Assembly (NCBI GenBank): GCA_934130545.1
Contig: CAKOYD010000012.1
Location: 1-30,303, forward strand
DNA from: an uncultured Bacilli bacterium
GTDB taxonomy: Bacteria > Bacillota_I > Bacilli_A > RF39 > UBA660
DNA length: 30,303 nt
Reading direction: 5' to 3'
Made by a program: the position numbers and the translations under genes. Under the pieces are notes generated by a model. That model worked only from the letters and a program-made list of their open reading frames with translations, had not been told where the DNA came from and did no database searches. This document shows, in pieces, positions 14,981 to 23,891 of this stretch (position 1 is the first letter of the stretch; each line of letters begins with the position of its first letter).

Positions 14981-16846
14981 ATGCAGTATGAAATAATTGT
15001 TGTTGGAGGTGGTCATGCCGGATGTGAAGCAGCTTTAGCAAGTGCGAGAAAAGGCCACAAAACTCTTTTAATAACGGGAAGAATTGAAAATATTGCTACC
15101 ATGCCATGCAATCCATCTATTGGTGGATCTGCCAAAGGAATAGTAGTAAGAGAAATTGATGCTCTAGGTGGTGAAATGGGAAAAAATGCTGACAAGTCTA
15201 TCCTACAAATGAAAATGCTTAATTCATCAAAAGGACCAGCAGTTCGTTCTCTACGTAGCCAAGCCGATAAAATTACATATCCAAAAAATATGCAATCTAC
15301 CCTACTTAATACTAAAAATCTTACTATTAAAGAAGATATGGTTGAAGATTTAATTGTAAATAATGATACAGTCGAAGGTATAATAACTAAAAATAAAGAA
15401 AGAATTACATCAAATATTGTTATTTTAACAACAGGAACGTACCTAAAATCTGATATTTTAGTAGGTAGTACTCGTACCAGAAGTGGCCCACATAATGAAG
15501 AACCATCTATGCATTTAAGTGATAACTTGAAGAAATATGGTTTTAAAATATTAAGATTAAAAACCGGAACACCACCACGTATAGCTAGAGATAGTATTGA
15601 TTTTTCTAAAACTAAAGAAGAAAATGGTGATAATATACCATATACTTTTGGACATTATACAAAGCATCAATATGATGTAAATAATCAAGTACCATGTCAT
15701 TTAATTTATACAACCCCTACTACTCATCAATTAATAAAAGATAACTTATCAAAATCTAGTATGTATGGAGGATTAAATGATATTACCGGAGTTGGTCCAA
15801 GATATTGTCCATCAATCGAAGATAAAATTGTTAGATTCAGTGATAAAGAAAGACACCAATTATTCTTAGAGCCAGAAAGTTTATACTATGATGACATATA
15901 TTTACAAGGATTCTCAACAAGTATGCCAACTGATATTCAAGAAAAAATGGTTCATAGTCTACCAGGATTAGAGAATGCTAAAATATTAAGATATGCTTAT
16001 GCTATCGAATATGATGCAATCTACCCTACTCAGTTAAATGCTTCTCTTGAGACAAAAGTGTTAAAAAATTTATTTACAGCTGGTCAAATAAACGGTACAA
16101 GTGGTTATGAAGAAGCTGCCTGTCAAGGATTAATTGCCGGTATTAATGCCTCTCTAAAATTAGAAAACAAAGATCCATTAATCTTGAAAAGAAATGAAGC
16201 ATATATTGGAGTATTAATTGATGATTTAATAACCAAGGGTACTAACGAACCATATAGATTATTAACATCAAGAGCGGAATATCGTCTTCTACTTCGTCAT
16301 GATAATGCCGATTTAAGACTAACTGAGTATGGAAGACAAGTAGGTCTAATTAACGATACTACTTATGAAATTTTTAAAGAGAAAAAACAAGCTATAAAAG
16401 AGCTAATCGAATATTTAAAATCTGCAAAAATAACACCTTCAAATAATGAAATGTTAAAATTGTTAGATACAAAATTATTAAAAGATGGAATTTCTGCCTA
16501 CGAATTATTAAAAAGACCTGAAATATCTATTGAAAAATTAAAAGAACAAAATCTAATAACTAGTTCATATTCAAATGAAGTCGAAGAACAAGTAGAAATT
16601 CAAATAAAATATGAGGGATATATAGCTAAAGTTGAAAAAGAAGCCGAAAAAATGCTAAAATATGAAGAAAAGAAAATACCTAAAGATATTAACTATGATA
16701 ATGTTCAAAATTTAGCAAGCGAAGCCCATCAAAAATTAAAAAATGTTAACCCTACTTCTATTGGACAAGCACTAAGAATATCCGGCGTCAATCCTGCAGA
16801 TATTTCAATACTAATGGTATATTTAAGGAAGAAATATAATGAATAA
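14981..16846 (+). CDS. mnmG: tRNA uridine-5-carboxymethylaminomethyl modification enzyme MnmG
   Basis: FAD-dependent partner of MnmE in U34 modification. 621 residues, normal for MnmG (not the shorter TrmFO). The N-terminal FAD site is VVGGGHAGCEAALASARKG, followed by NPSIGG and KGPAVRSLRSQADK. The conserved central GYEEAACQGLIAGINA and the DDLITKGTNEPYRLLTSRAEYRL region are present. A C-terminal helical domain for MnmE/tRNA binding ends PADISILMVYLRK. A GGAGG ribosome-binding site precedes the ATG. The last 8 bp overlap rsmG, consistent with one operon. Confidence 0.97.
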   Translation: MQYEIIVVGGGHAGCEAALASARKGHKTLLITGRIENIATMPCNPSIGGSAKGIVVREIDALGGEMGKNADKSILQMKMLNSSKGPAVRSLRSQADKITYPKNMQSTLLNTKNLTIKEDMVEDLIVNNDTVEGIITKNKERITSNIVILTTGTYLKSDILVGSTRTRSGPHNEEPSMHLSDNLKKYGFKILRLKTGTPPRIARDSIDFSKTKEENGDNIPYTFGHYTKHQYDVNNQVPCHLIYTTPTTHQLIKDNLSKSSMYGGLNDITGVGPRYCPSIEDKIVRFSDKERHQLFLEPESLYYDDIYLQGFSTSMPTDIQEKMVHSLPGLENAKILRYAYAIEYDAIYPTQLNASLETKVLKNLFTAGQINGTSGYEEAACQGLIAGINASLKLENKDPLILKRNEAYIGVLIDDLITKGTNEPYRLLTSRAEYRLLLRHDNADLRLTEYGRQVGLINDTTYEIFKEKKQAIKELIEYLKSAKITPSNNEMLKLLDTKLLKDGISAYELLKRPEISIEKLKEQNLITSSYSNEVEEQVEIQIKYEGYIAKVEKEAEKMLKYEEKKIPKDINYDNVQNLASEAHQKLKNVNPTSIGQALRISGVNPADISILMVYLRKKYNE

Positions 16847-17540
16847 AAATGACTTTATTAATGAACTAAATAAAATAGGTATTATCTTATCTGAACAACA
16901 GTTAAATCAACTAGATAAATACTATAATATGTTAGTAGAATATAATAAAAATATCAATTTAACAGCCATTACTGATTATGATCAAGTTCTTTTAAAGCAC
17001 TTTTATGACAGCTTAACGATAACTAAAGCTATAGAACTAACCAATCAAAAAGTATGTGATATTGGCACAGGTGCTGGTTTTCCCGGAATTGTCCTAAAAA
17101 TAGCATATCCCAATCTTGAAATTACATTAGTAGAATCTCTTACTAAAAGATGTGTATTTCTAAATGAAGTAATAAAAGAACTAGATTTAAAAAATATTAA
17201 AGTTGTCAATCAAAGAGCTGAAGAATTTAGCCAAAAGAACATTGAATATTTTGATATTATTACATCACGTGCTGTAGCAAAATTAAATATTTTACTAGAA
17301 CTATCTATTAAATCCTTAAAAATTTGTGGTTACTATATAGCACTAAAAGCTAATGTTGATGAAGAAATGAAAAGCATATCTACTTGCCTAACTAAATTAA
17401 ATGCTTCATTAGATAGTATTACAACCTTTAATTTACCTATTGATAATAGTCTAAGAAATATAATAAAAATAAAAAAAGATGGTCCTACTCCATCATCATA
17501 TCCAAGAAGATATAATGAAATAAAGAAAAGACCATTATAG
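16839..17540 (+). CDS. rsmG: 16S rRNA (guanine527-N7)-methyltransferase RsmG
   Basis: SAM-dependent enzyme that makes m7G527 in 16S rRNA, near the streptomycin site. 233 residues, normal. The SAM-binding motif is VCDIGTGAGFPGIVLKIAYP, and the family motifs NLTAI, DSLT, VESLTKRCVFLNEV and TSRAVAKL are present. The gene starts inside the end of mnmG (8-bp overlap). It ends 123 bp before parB, with a terminator in the gap. The rsmG-then-parB/noc order is typical of the Firmicutes origin. Confidence 0.96.
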   Translation: MNKNDFINELNKIGIILSEQQLNQLDKYYNMLVEYNKNINLTAITDYDQVLLKHFYDSLTITKAIELTNQKVCDIGTGAGFPGIVLKIAYPNLEITLVESLTKRCVFLNEVIKELDLKNIKVVNQRAEEFSQKNIEYFDIITSRAVAKLNILLELSIKSLKICGYYIALKANVDEEMKSISTCLTKLNASLDSITTFNLPIDNSLRNIIKIKKDGPTPSSYPRRYNEIKKRPL

Positions 17541-17602
17541 AAAGTATTAATTTATATTTGTTATTTACTAAAATAATAAAATAAATAAATTAATACTTTT
17601 TT
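17541..17602 (+). terminator. Terminator of mnmE-mnmG-rsmG
   Basis: A perfect 14-bp A/T-rich stem (17541-17554 with 17586-17599) with a long 31-base loop is followed by T at 17597-17602. It begins directly after the rsmG stop. The long loop makes it less typical than the others. Confidence 0.6.
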
Positions 17603-17603
17603 A

Positions 17604-17632
17604 TTGTAAAAATAAATTATTTAGTGTATTAT
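17604..17632 (+). promoter_or_regulatory. parB promoter
   Basis: TTGTAA (17604-17609), 17-bp spacer, TATTAT (17627-17632). A GGAAGTGG ribosome-binding site follows near 17650, before the ATG at 17664. Confidence 0.6.
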
Positions 17633-17663
17633 TAATATAGAAAAGAATAGGAAGTGGTCAACC

Positions 17664-19256
17664 ATGACATTATCTAGTCAGGTTATCCAACTTAATATAA
17701 GTGATATAATATCTAGTAAAAATCAACCACGAAAAATATTTGACACCACAGCACTAGATACATTATGTGAATCAATTAGTAAATATGGCATAATTCAACC
17801 ACTTATAGTAAGAAAGATAAATGATAAGTATGAAATAGTATCCGGTGAAAGACGCTATCGAGCTGCTAAGAAAATTGGTATGTTAACTATACCGGCACTT
17901 GTCGGAGAGTTTAATGATGTAGAATGTATGGAACTATCATTAGTAGAAAACCTCCAAAACAAGAGTCTTAATCCTTTAGAAGAAGGTAAAGCATTCAAAA
18001 AAATCTTAGATACTTCAAATATGTCTATAGGAGATTTAGAAAAGAATACTAGTGTATCAAAAGATAGAATACAAGAAAAAATAAAATTATTAGATTTAGA
18101 TAAAGAAGTACAAAAAGCTTTATTAAAAAATGACATATCCGAATCTCATGCTAAACTTTTATTAAAACTAGATTTAACTAAACAAGTTGAAGTCTTAAAT
18201 AAAATAATTAATGATAAATTAACAGTAAAAGAGACAAATGATTATATAAACAGTATATTAAAAGAAGAGGTAAATGAAATGAATAGTAATATGTCATCAG
18301 CATTAAATAGTTTAAATATAGATAGTAAACCATCAAATGTATTTAATGATGAAATAAATGTAATTGAAAAGAGGAATGATAATATGAATAATAATCAAAA
18401 TATGTTTTTTGGAAGTAATTTTCAATCTTTAGAAAATCAATCAGTAAATATGAATACTCAATCAAATAATAATATAAATCAAAATCAACAAATGGGATTA
18501 AATAATAATCAAGTAGGATCAATGATAAATATTCCAACACCATCTTTTGCAACAGGTCCAGTACCTACACCTAATAGTTATGTAGAACCTACTCCAATTG
18601 TTCCACCAACACCTGTAGATATGCCTAGTATGACATATCAAACACCAATTATGCCAGGTCAAGGAATAAATGAATCAGAACCACAAGAGCAACCAATACC
18701 TGTAAATCCATTTATGAACTTAGAAAATTATAATAGTACTCCACAGCCAACTCCACAACCAGCAGTTAACATGGAACAACCGGTGTCATTTATGGAGCAA
18801 TCTGTTAGTAATCCAGAACCAATAAATCAATTTACAAATCCTGTACCACCAGTAGTAAACCCATTTGCTACTCAACCAATGCAACCAGAAATGAACCCAA
18901 CGCCTGTTCAACCTATTTCAATGCATAAACCAGAAAATAATCAATTTGTGGCTAAACCACAACCAACAATTAACACTGAACCATCAATGCCATTTATGGA
19001 GCAACCTACTAGTGTTCCTGAACCAACACCAATGCCTGAATTAAATAATAATAATAATACAGTTCCTAATCCATTCGCTATGCCAGAACAAACACCTACT
19101 GCAACTCAACCAACAATGACTGAAGTTCAATTAGATAACGCCATATCAGAAGTAAGAATGGCCGTTAAAAACTTAGAAAATCGTGGAATAACAGTTAAAT
19201 TAGTAGAAAATGATTTAGGAACTTCGTATCAAATAGTAGTAGAAATCCAAAAATAA
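17664..19256 (+). CDS. parB: ParB/Noc-family chromosome partition protein with long disordered linker
   Basis: ParB-family CTP-dependent DNA clamp. 530 residues, nearly twice the usual 260-300. The N-terminal domain (1-100) has NQPRKIF, the CTP motif GERRYRA at 61-67 and ENLQNKSLNP. A helix-turn-helix domain covers about 101-200. Residues about 205-480 are low-complexity: first Asn/Gln/Met-rich, then Pro/Thr/Gln-rich with a repeated FMEQ(P/S) and PEP pattern. The last 45 residues (VQLDNAISEVRMAVKNLENR onward) look like a folded C-terminal dimerisation domain. By eye the four residues that separate ParB from Noc (173, 179, 184, 201 of Caulobacter ParB) are K133, K139, D144 and S161, neither pattern. 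No parA gene is in the window. The two parS sites at 14-64 are likely targets. Confidence 0.9.
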   Translation: MTLSSQVIQLNISDIISSKNQPRKIFDTTALDTLCESISKYGIIQPLIVRKINDKYEIVSGERRYRAAKKIGMLTIPALVGEFNDVECMELSLVENLQNKSLNPLEEGKAFKKILDTSNMSIGDLEKNTSVSKDRIQEKIKLLDLDKEVQKALLKNDISESHAKLLLKLDLTKQVEVLNKIINDKLTVKETNDYINSILKEEVNEMNSNMSSALNSLNIDSKPSNVFNDEINVIEKRNDNMNNNQNMFFGSNFQSLENQSVNMNTQSNNNINQNQQMGLNNNQVGSMINIPTPSFATGPVPTPNSYVEPTPIVPPTPVDMPSMTYQTPIMPGQGINESEPQEQPIPVNPFMNLENYNSTPQPTPQPAVNMEQPVSFMEQSVSNPEPINQFTNPVPPVVNPFATQPMQPEMNPTPVQPISMHKPENNQFVAKPQPTINTEPSMPFMEQPTSVPEPTPMPELNNNNNTVPNPFAMPEQTPTATQPTMTEVQLDNAISEVRMAVKNLENRGITVKLVENDLGTSYQIVVEIQK

Positions 19257-19259
19257 ATT

Positions 19260-19302
19260 AAAAAGAATAGAAATATCTTAAAACGATTATTCTATTCTTT
19301 TT
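19260..19302. terminator. Bidirectional terminator between parB and the class A PBP
   Basis: A perfect 13-bp stem (19260-19272 with 19290-19302) has A-rich sequence on its left and T-rich on its right, so it works in both directions. It serves parB (plus) and the convergent PBP gene (minus), whose last codons and stop lie inside the right arm. Confidence 0.85.
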
Positions 19303-21265
19303 TATTACCCTCAATATCTTCTTTAAAAGCCGCATCTAAATCATAACTAACGTATTGTGCAGTAGGCTCAGTTCCCTTTATAAAATAAAACATCTTAGAA
19401 TTTTTAGTATCTTCTTTTGCCAACATACCTGTAATAGGATCAACTAAAACACCAACAATATTACTAGGCACACTATACCAACTATTATCTTTATCTTTTA
19501 AATAAGTCTCCATAGTATCTATCCATACGTCCTTATGTAAATAATAATCATTAGCATCTATCTTTCTATTATCATCATATCCTGTCCATATTCCCAAAAC
19601 AGCATTTTTATTATAACCAATAATTAACATATCACTATCCGTAGTACCTGTTTTAATAGAATATTTATGAGTAATTTTAGGTAGTAAGCTAATTAATGTT
19701 GGATAATTGTAACTAATAAATGCTGTATCATAAGTAGATGTCAACATTTCACTCAATATATAAGTTAAACTAGGATTCAATATTAAATCTTTCTCTTCTT
19801 TATACTCATATATAATATTTCCTTTACTATCCTCTACTCTTTTTATAAAATGAGAATCAACTTTATATCCTTGACTAGCAAATGCTCCATATCCACATAC
19901 CATCTCCATTAAACTAATTTCTTTAGTACCAAGCGCTAACGAAGGAATCGCTGACATAGTACTACTAATACCTAATCTATTTACCATATTGACTAGTGTT
20001 TCTTCACCTAAAAATAAATGAGTTTTAACAGCAAAAATATTATCAGAATAGGCAATTGCCGCTGTCATTGACAAAGGGCCATTAGCGTAATGATCATTAT
20101 AATTTTTAGGAGAATATGTTTTGTTATTAGCAAAGTAAAAAGTAGTTGCCTCGCTTATAAAAGAAGATGCTGAAGTAAATCCACTCTCTAATGCTGCATA
20201 ATACAAAAACGGTTTCATTGTCGAACCAACTTGTCTTTTAGCATTAATCGCACGGTTATATTGACTCTTACTATAATCAGTACCTCCTAATAAAGCCATA
20301 ACTTCTCCATTGTTAGGATCAATCATTATCCCGGCTAACTGTAATTCACTACCCTCTTTTATATTATTTTTAACAGCATTCTCTAAGTCTACCTGAGCTT
20401 CTTTATTAAGTGTTGTATAAATCTTTAATCCACCAGTCTTTATTAATGAACTTGGAATAGTTTCAATATCATTAAGTTCTTCAATAACAGCATCTCTATA
20501 ATATAATAAAGAAGTTATATCATTATCATCAGTTTTTCCTACATATTCTAGTGGTGTATTATAAGCCACTATCTTGTCATTTTCTGTTATTTTTTTATTA
20601 TTAACCATTAACTCTAATACTACATTCTGCCTCTTTTTAGCATTTTCCTCATTATTAATTGGTGATAATTTAGCGGGTGCCTGAGGAATTCCTGCTAACA
20701 TACTGGCTTCAGCCAATGTTAAATCACTAGCACTCTTATTAAAATAATACCAAGAAGCATTTTCTATTCCAAATATTCCACCATAATTAATAGTATTTAA
20801 ATATCCCTCCAAGATTTCATCTTTTGTATAATGCACCTCTAACTCAATAGCTAACATAGCTTCATCTATTTTTCTTTCCCAAGTTTTATCATAATTTAAA
20901 AACAAGTTTCTAGCATATTGTTGTGTAATAGTTGAAGCACCTTCTGACAAAGAACTACTAACAATATTTGTAATTAATGCCTTAGCAATTCTTAAATAAT
21001 CAAACCCAATATGATGATAAAAATGTTTATCTTCTGTTGAAATAGTTGCATCAATCAAATAAGGACTAATTTTATCTAAACTAATCCACTTATTATTATT
21101 GTTAAAAACCATCTCCTCTTTATTATCATATAAATAGTATGATTGTGATTTATTAATATCCATTTTTGGAGTTATATAACAATAACCATATAAGCCAACC
21201 ATTCCTATAACAATTATTAATATAAATATCCCAATTATCTTCCCTATTTTTTTAATAATTTTCAT
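19292..21265 (-). CDS. Class A penicillin-binding protein (PBP1A type)
   Basis: Bifunctional enzyme that polymerises lipid II and cross-links peptidoglycan outside the membrane. 657 residues. A short cytoplasmic stretch and one membrane segment (about 8-30) are followed by the GT51 glycosyltransferase with catalytic Glu78 in STEDKHFYHH, and by EGASTITQQYARN. The transpeptidase has S348 and K351 in GSTMKPF, S407-D408-N409 and K538-T539-G540. All catalytic motifs are intact, so the cell makes a peptidoglycan wall, unlike true Mollicutes. There is no long C-terminal extension. It is transcribed against its neighbours, from a GAGGTG ribosome-binding site. pbpA/ponA naming is uncertain, so no symbol is given. 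Confidence 0.95.
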   Translation of the reverse strand: MKIIKKIGKIIGIFILIIVIGMVGLYGYCYITPKMDINKSQSYYLYDNKEEMVFNNNNKWISLDKISPYLIDATISTEDKHFYHHIGFDYLRIAKALITNIVSSSLSEGASTITQQYARNLFLNYDKTWERKIDEAMLAIELEVHYTKDEILEGYLNTINYGGIFGIENASWYYFNKSASDLTLAEASMLAGIPQAPAKLSPINNEENAKKRQNVVLELMVNNKKITENDKIVAYNTPLEYVGKTDDNDITSLLYYRDAVIEELNDIETIPSSLIKTGGLKIYTTLNKEAQVDLENAVKNNIKEGSELQLAGIMIDPNNGEVMALLGGTDYSKSQYNRAINAKRQVGSTMKPFLYYAALESGFTSASSFISEATTFYFANNKTYSPKNYNDHYANGPLSMTAAIAYSDNIFAVKTHLFLGEETLVNMVNRLGISSTMSAIPSLALGTKEISLMEMVCGYGAFASQGYKVDSHFIKRVEDSKGNIIYEYKEEKDLILNPSLTYILSEMLTSTYDTAFISYNYPTLISLLPKITHKYSIKTGTTDSDMLIIGYNKNAVLGIWTGYDDNRKIDANDYYLHKDVWIDTMETYLKDKDNSWYSVPSNIVGVLVDPITGMLAKEDTKNSKMFYFIKGTEPTAQYVSYDLDAAFKEDIEGNKKE

Positions 21266-21281
21266 ATAATCACCTCGTAAA

Positions 21282-21287
21282 ATTATA
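21282..21287 (-). promoter_or_regulatory. Possible -10 of the PBP gene
   Basis: TATAAT on the minus strand, 17 bp from the ATG. The start point would fall at about 21275, at the GAGGTG ribosome-binding site (21271-21276), giving a leader of only about 10 bases. The -35 is weak. Confidence 0.4.
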
Positions 21288-21345
21288 CCTATATATATTA
21301 TTTGATAAAAAAGTAAAAATATAAGTTTTATTTTTCTATAACTTG

Positions 21346-21354
21346 TGATATAAT
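21346..21354 (+). promoter_or_regulatory. Extended -10 promoter of the DUF1934-argS-rpoE operon
   Basis: TGATATAAT is a full extended -10; the -35 position (21326-21331, TTTTAT) is weak. It faces away from the PBP gene. The ATG at 21353 overlaps this -10, so it should not be on the transcript. Confidence 0.65.
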
Positions 21355-21382
21355 GTCAATTGAATTATTTGGAGGTGTCAAA

Positions 21383-21751
21383 ATAAGAGTAAAAATAAAT
21401 GGTATATTAAGTAATACTACTAATCAAGAAAATGAATTAGTGGAATGCACAGGAATAAAACAAAAAAATAAAATAATATACAAACACGAAAATGTAAAAC
21501 ACAGTTTAATAATTAACGAAAATAATATTGAGTTAATAAGAGAAAATGATATTTTTAAAAATATTTTATCTTTTCAGTTAAACAAAGAAACAAATAATGA
21601 ATATTATATTAAGGATAATAATTTATCTGTATATATTAATATAATAACCAATGAAATAAATATTTATGAAAATGAAATAATAATTAAATATAAAGTTCTA
21701 GATAGTGATACAGAGTATATATATAAAATAGAAGTGAGTGATATTATATGA
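21383..21751 (+). CDS. DUF1934 (YwiB-like) beta-barrel protein, probable ATA start
   Basis: About 122 residues. The pattern RVKINGILSN near the start, followed by alternating strands with IKQKNKIIYKH and LSVYINIITNEINIYE, fits DUF1934, a lipocalin-like barrel of unknown function often found before argS and rpoE in Firmicutes. It overlaps argS by 4 bp (ATGA). The start is unusual. The only upstream in-frame ATG (21353) lies within the -10 of the sole visible promoter. A strong GGAGG (21371-21375) is instead 7 bases before an ATA codon at 21383, and the family's conserved part starts there. No ATG, GTG or TTG is in frame nearby. If the ATG at 21353 were used, the protein would have 132 residues. 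Confidence 0.65.
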   Translation: MRVKINGILSNTTNQENELVECTGIKQKNKIIYKHENVKHSLIINENNIELIRENDIFKNILSFQLNKETNNEYYIKDNNLSVYINIITNEINIYENEIIIKYKVLDSDTEYIYKIEVSDII

Positions 21752-23367
21752 GTATAAAAAATGAAATAAAAACTAATATAAAGAGTATATTAGATAAACT
21801 AAATATTGAAGTTCCGGATAATCAAATAAATGTTGAAGTTCCCGCTAATAAAAAGAATGGCGATTATGCTACAAATGTAGCTTTAGTATTAGCAAGATCT
21901 TTAAAAAGAAGACCAATGGATATAGCTAAAGAAATAGCTTCATTATTTGATCAAGAATTATTTGAAAATGTCTTTATAGCAGAACCCGGATTTATAAATT
22001 TAGTTATCAATAAACAACATTTATTAAATAATATTAATAAGATAATTCAAGAAGGAAATAACTATGGAAAATCTAATTACGGACAAGGTAAAAAAATAAA
22101 TATTGAGTTTGTTAGTGCTAACCCAACTGGAATATTACATATTGGTCATGGTCGTGGTGCTACTTATGGTGATAACCTTGCTCGTATCTTAAAGTTTACT
22201 GGCTATGACATTACTAAAGAATATTATGTAAATGATGCCGGTAATCAAATGAATAATTTAGGTATATCTATAAAAGAAAGATATAAAGAAATATGTGGTA
22301 TGGAAGCTCATCTTCCAGAAGACGGATATCATGGTAAAGAAATAATTGATATAGCTAAGAACATTTATGATTGTTATGGTAATACTAAGTTAGAAGAAAA
22401 TATTGAGTTCTTCAAAAAAGAAGGATTGGACATTCTTTTAGCGCAGATTAAGAAGGATCTAGATGTTTATCGTGTAAATTTTGATATTTTTACAAGTGAA
22501 CAGTCATTATATGATAGATCATTAGTAGAAAATGTTTTAGATAAATTAAAGAAAAGTGGTAAATGCTATATTGCTGAAAATGCTTTATGGTTAAAAACTA
22601 CTGATTATAACGATGAAAAAGACCGTGTATTAATTAAATCTGATGGTAATTATACATATCTATTACCCGATATTGCTTATCATGTTGATAAATTATCACG
22701 TGGTTATGATGAACTAATCGATGTTCTAGGATCTGATCATCATGGCTATATTAATAGATTAAAAGCTTCTCTTGAAATATTAGGTCAAGATAAAGATAAA
22801 TTAGATATAAAAATATTACAAATGGTTAGATTAATAAAAGATGGTGAAGAATTAAAATTAAGTAAACGTACTGGCAAAACAATAACATTAAATGATTTAA
22901 TAAGTGAAGTTGGTGTTAACGCAACAAGATACTTCTTCTCATCACATAGCCTAGATGCTCAAATGGACTTTGACCTAGATCTAGCTATGAAACAATCATC
23001 AGATAACCCTGTTTACTATATTGAATACGCTAACGCTAGAATTAGTTCAATATTAAAACATTATCCAGAAATAAACAGTGTTGATAAGTTTACTACGATA
23101 AACGATCAACAATCATTTGATATTTTAAATAAATTATATGAATTTGAAGATACAGTACTATTGGCTGCTATAAAAAAACAACCACATATTATCGCTAACT
23201 ATGCTTATAACTTAGCAACATTATTTCATTCATATTATACAAAAGAAAAGATAATTACAGATAATATAGAATATACTAATGAAAGAATATTATTAATTAA
23301 AGCTATAAAAACAGTTTTAGTTAATTCATTAGATTTAATTGGTATTATACCAAGAGAAGAAATGTAG
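21748..23367 (+). CDS. argS: Arginyl-tRNA synthetase
   Basis: Class I synthetase that charges tRNA-Arg with arginine using ATP. 539 residues, within the family range. The N-terminal ArgRS-specific Add-1 domain (about 1-85, NGDYATNVALVLAR) precedes FVSANPTGILHIGHGRG, the HIGH motif. GSDHHGYINR and the KMSKS counterpart LSKRTGKTITL follow, then an alpha-helical anticodon domain ending LDLIGIIPREEM. The ATG overlaps the DUF1934 stop as ATGA, indicating coupling; rpoE follows after 12 bp. Seeing DUF1934-argS-rpoE together supports all three assignments. Confidence 0.97.
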   Translation: MSIKNEIKTNIKSILDKLNIEVPDNQINVEVPANKKNGDYATNVALVLARSLKRRPMDIAKEIASLFDQELFENVFIAEPGFINLVINKQHLLNNINKIIQEGNNYGKSNYGQGKKINIEFVSANPTGILHIGHGRGATYGDNLARILKFTGYDITKEYYVNDAGNQMNNLGISIKERYKEICGMEAHLPEDGYHGKEIIDIAKNIYDCYGNTKLEENIEFFKKEGLDILLAQIKKDLDVYRVNFDIFTSEQSLYDRSLVENVLDKLKKSGKCYIAENALWLKTTDYNDEKDRVLIKSDGNYTYLLPDIAYHVDKLSRGYDELIDVLGSDHHGYINRLKASLEILGQDKDKLDIKILQMVRLIKDGEELKLSKRTGKTITLNDLISEVGVNATRYFFSSHSLDAQMDFDLDLAMKQSSDNPVYYIEYANARISSILKHYPEINSVDKFTTINDQQSFDILNKLYEFEDTVLLAAIKKQPHIIANYAYNLATLFHSYYTKEKIITDNIEYTNERILLIKAIKTVLVNSLDLIGIIPREEM

Positions 23368-23379
23368 GAGGAAATTATT

Positions 23380-23826
23380 ATGAAATTAAGTAAAATGCCT
23401 AAAGAAGAATTAGAATTATTATCTTACACTAAGATTGCAGAATTATATTTAAAAGAAAATAAAACTCAAATGAATACAGCTGACTTATTCAAAGAAGTAT
23501 GTCATTTATTAGGATTATCAGATAGTGTATATCAAAATCAAATTGCTGATTTCTTTCAATCGTTAACAACATCTAAAGAATTTATTTTGTTAAATAATGG
23601 TAAGTGGGATTTAAAAATAAACCATTCTGTTAAAGTTGATATGGATGATATCTACGAAGATAAATTAGAAGATGAAGAATTAGATGACTTTGAAGATGAA
23701 GAAGAAATTGATGAAGAAGCCGATAAATATAATTCACTAGATAACGAAGACGATAATGACTTTGACACAGATGATGAATTAAATGATTTAACAATAGTAT
23801 CAGAAGACGAACTAGATGAAGAATAG
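23380..23826 (+). CDS. rpoE: RNA polymerase delta subunit
   Basis: Delta is a Gram-positive-specific RNA polymerase subunit that speeds recycling and lowers non-specific DNA binding. 148 residues. The N-terminal HARE-HTH domain (about 1-90) includes MNTADLFKEVCHLLGLSD and FFQSLTTSKEFILLNNGKWDL. The rest is an Asp/Glu-rich unstructured tail, as in B. subtilis RpoE. A TAGGAGG ribosome-binding site precedes the ATG. It ends the operon; the terminator overlaps its stop codon. Confidence 0.93.
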   Translation: MKLSKMPKEELELLSYTKIAELYLKENKTQMNTADLFKEVCHLLGLSDSVYQNQIADFFQSLTTSKEFILLNNGKWDLKINHSVKVDMDDIYEDKLEDEELDDFEDEEEIDEEADKYNSLDNEDDNDFDTDDELNDLTIVSEDELDEE

Positions 23827-23841
23827 TTCTTCTTCTTTTTT
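23818..23841 (+). terminator. Terminator of DUF1934-argS-rpoE
   Basis: GAAGAA (23818-23823) pairs with TTCTTC (23827-23832) with the stop codon TAG as a 3-base loop; T-rich sequence follows to 23841. The stem is short, so this is less sure than the others. Confidence 0.55.
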
Positions 23842-23891
23842 AGTATATAACCATTAACTAGAACATATATTTCTTTAGGTGATACTAAGAA

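Noticed and set aside
17077..17092. TTTCCCGGAA in rsmG as a Noc-binding site
   Set aside because: It lacks the full CCCGGG core of the Noc site and lies in a conserved codon stretch of the SAM motif.
21301..21382. T-box leader before argS
   Set aside because: The leader is far too short and argS is translated from within the DUF1934 operon.
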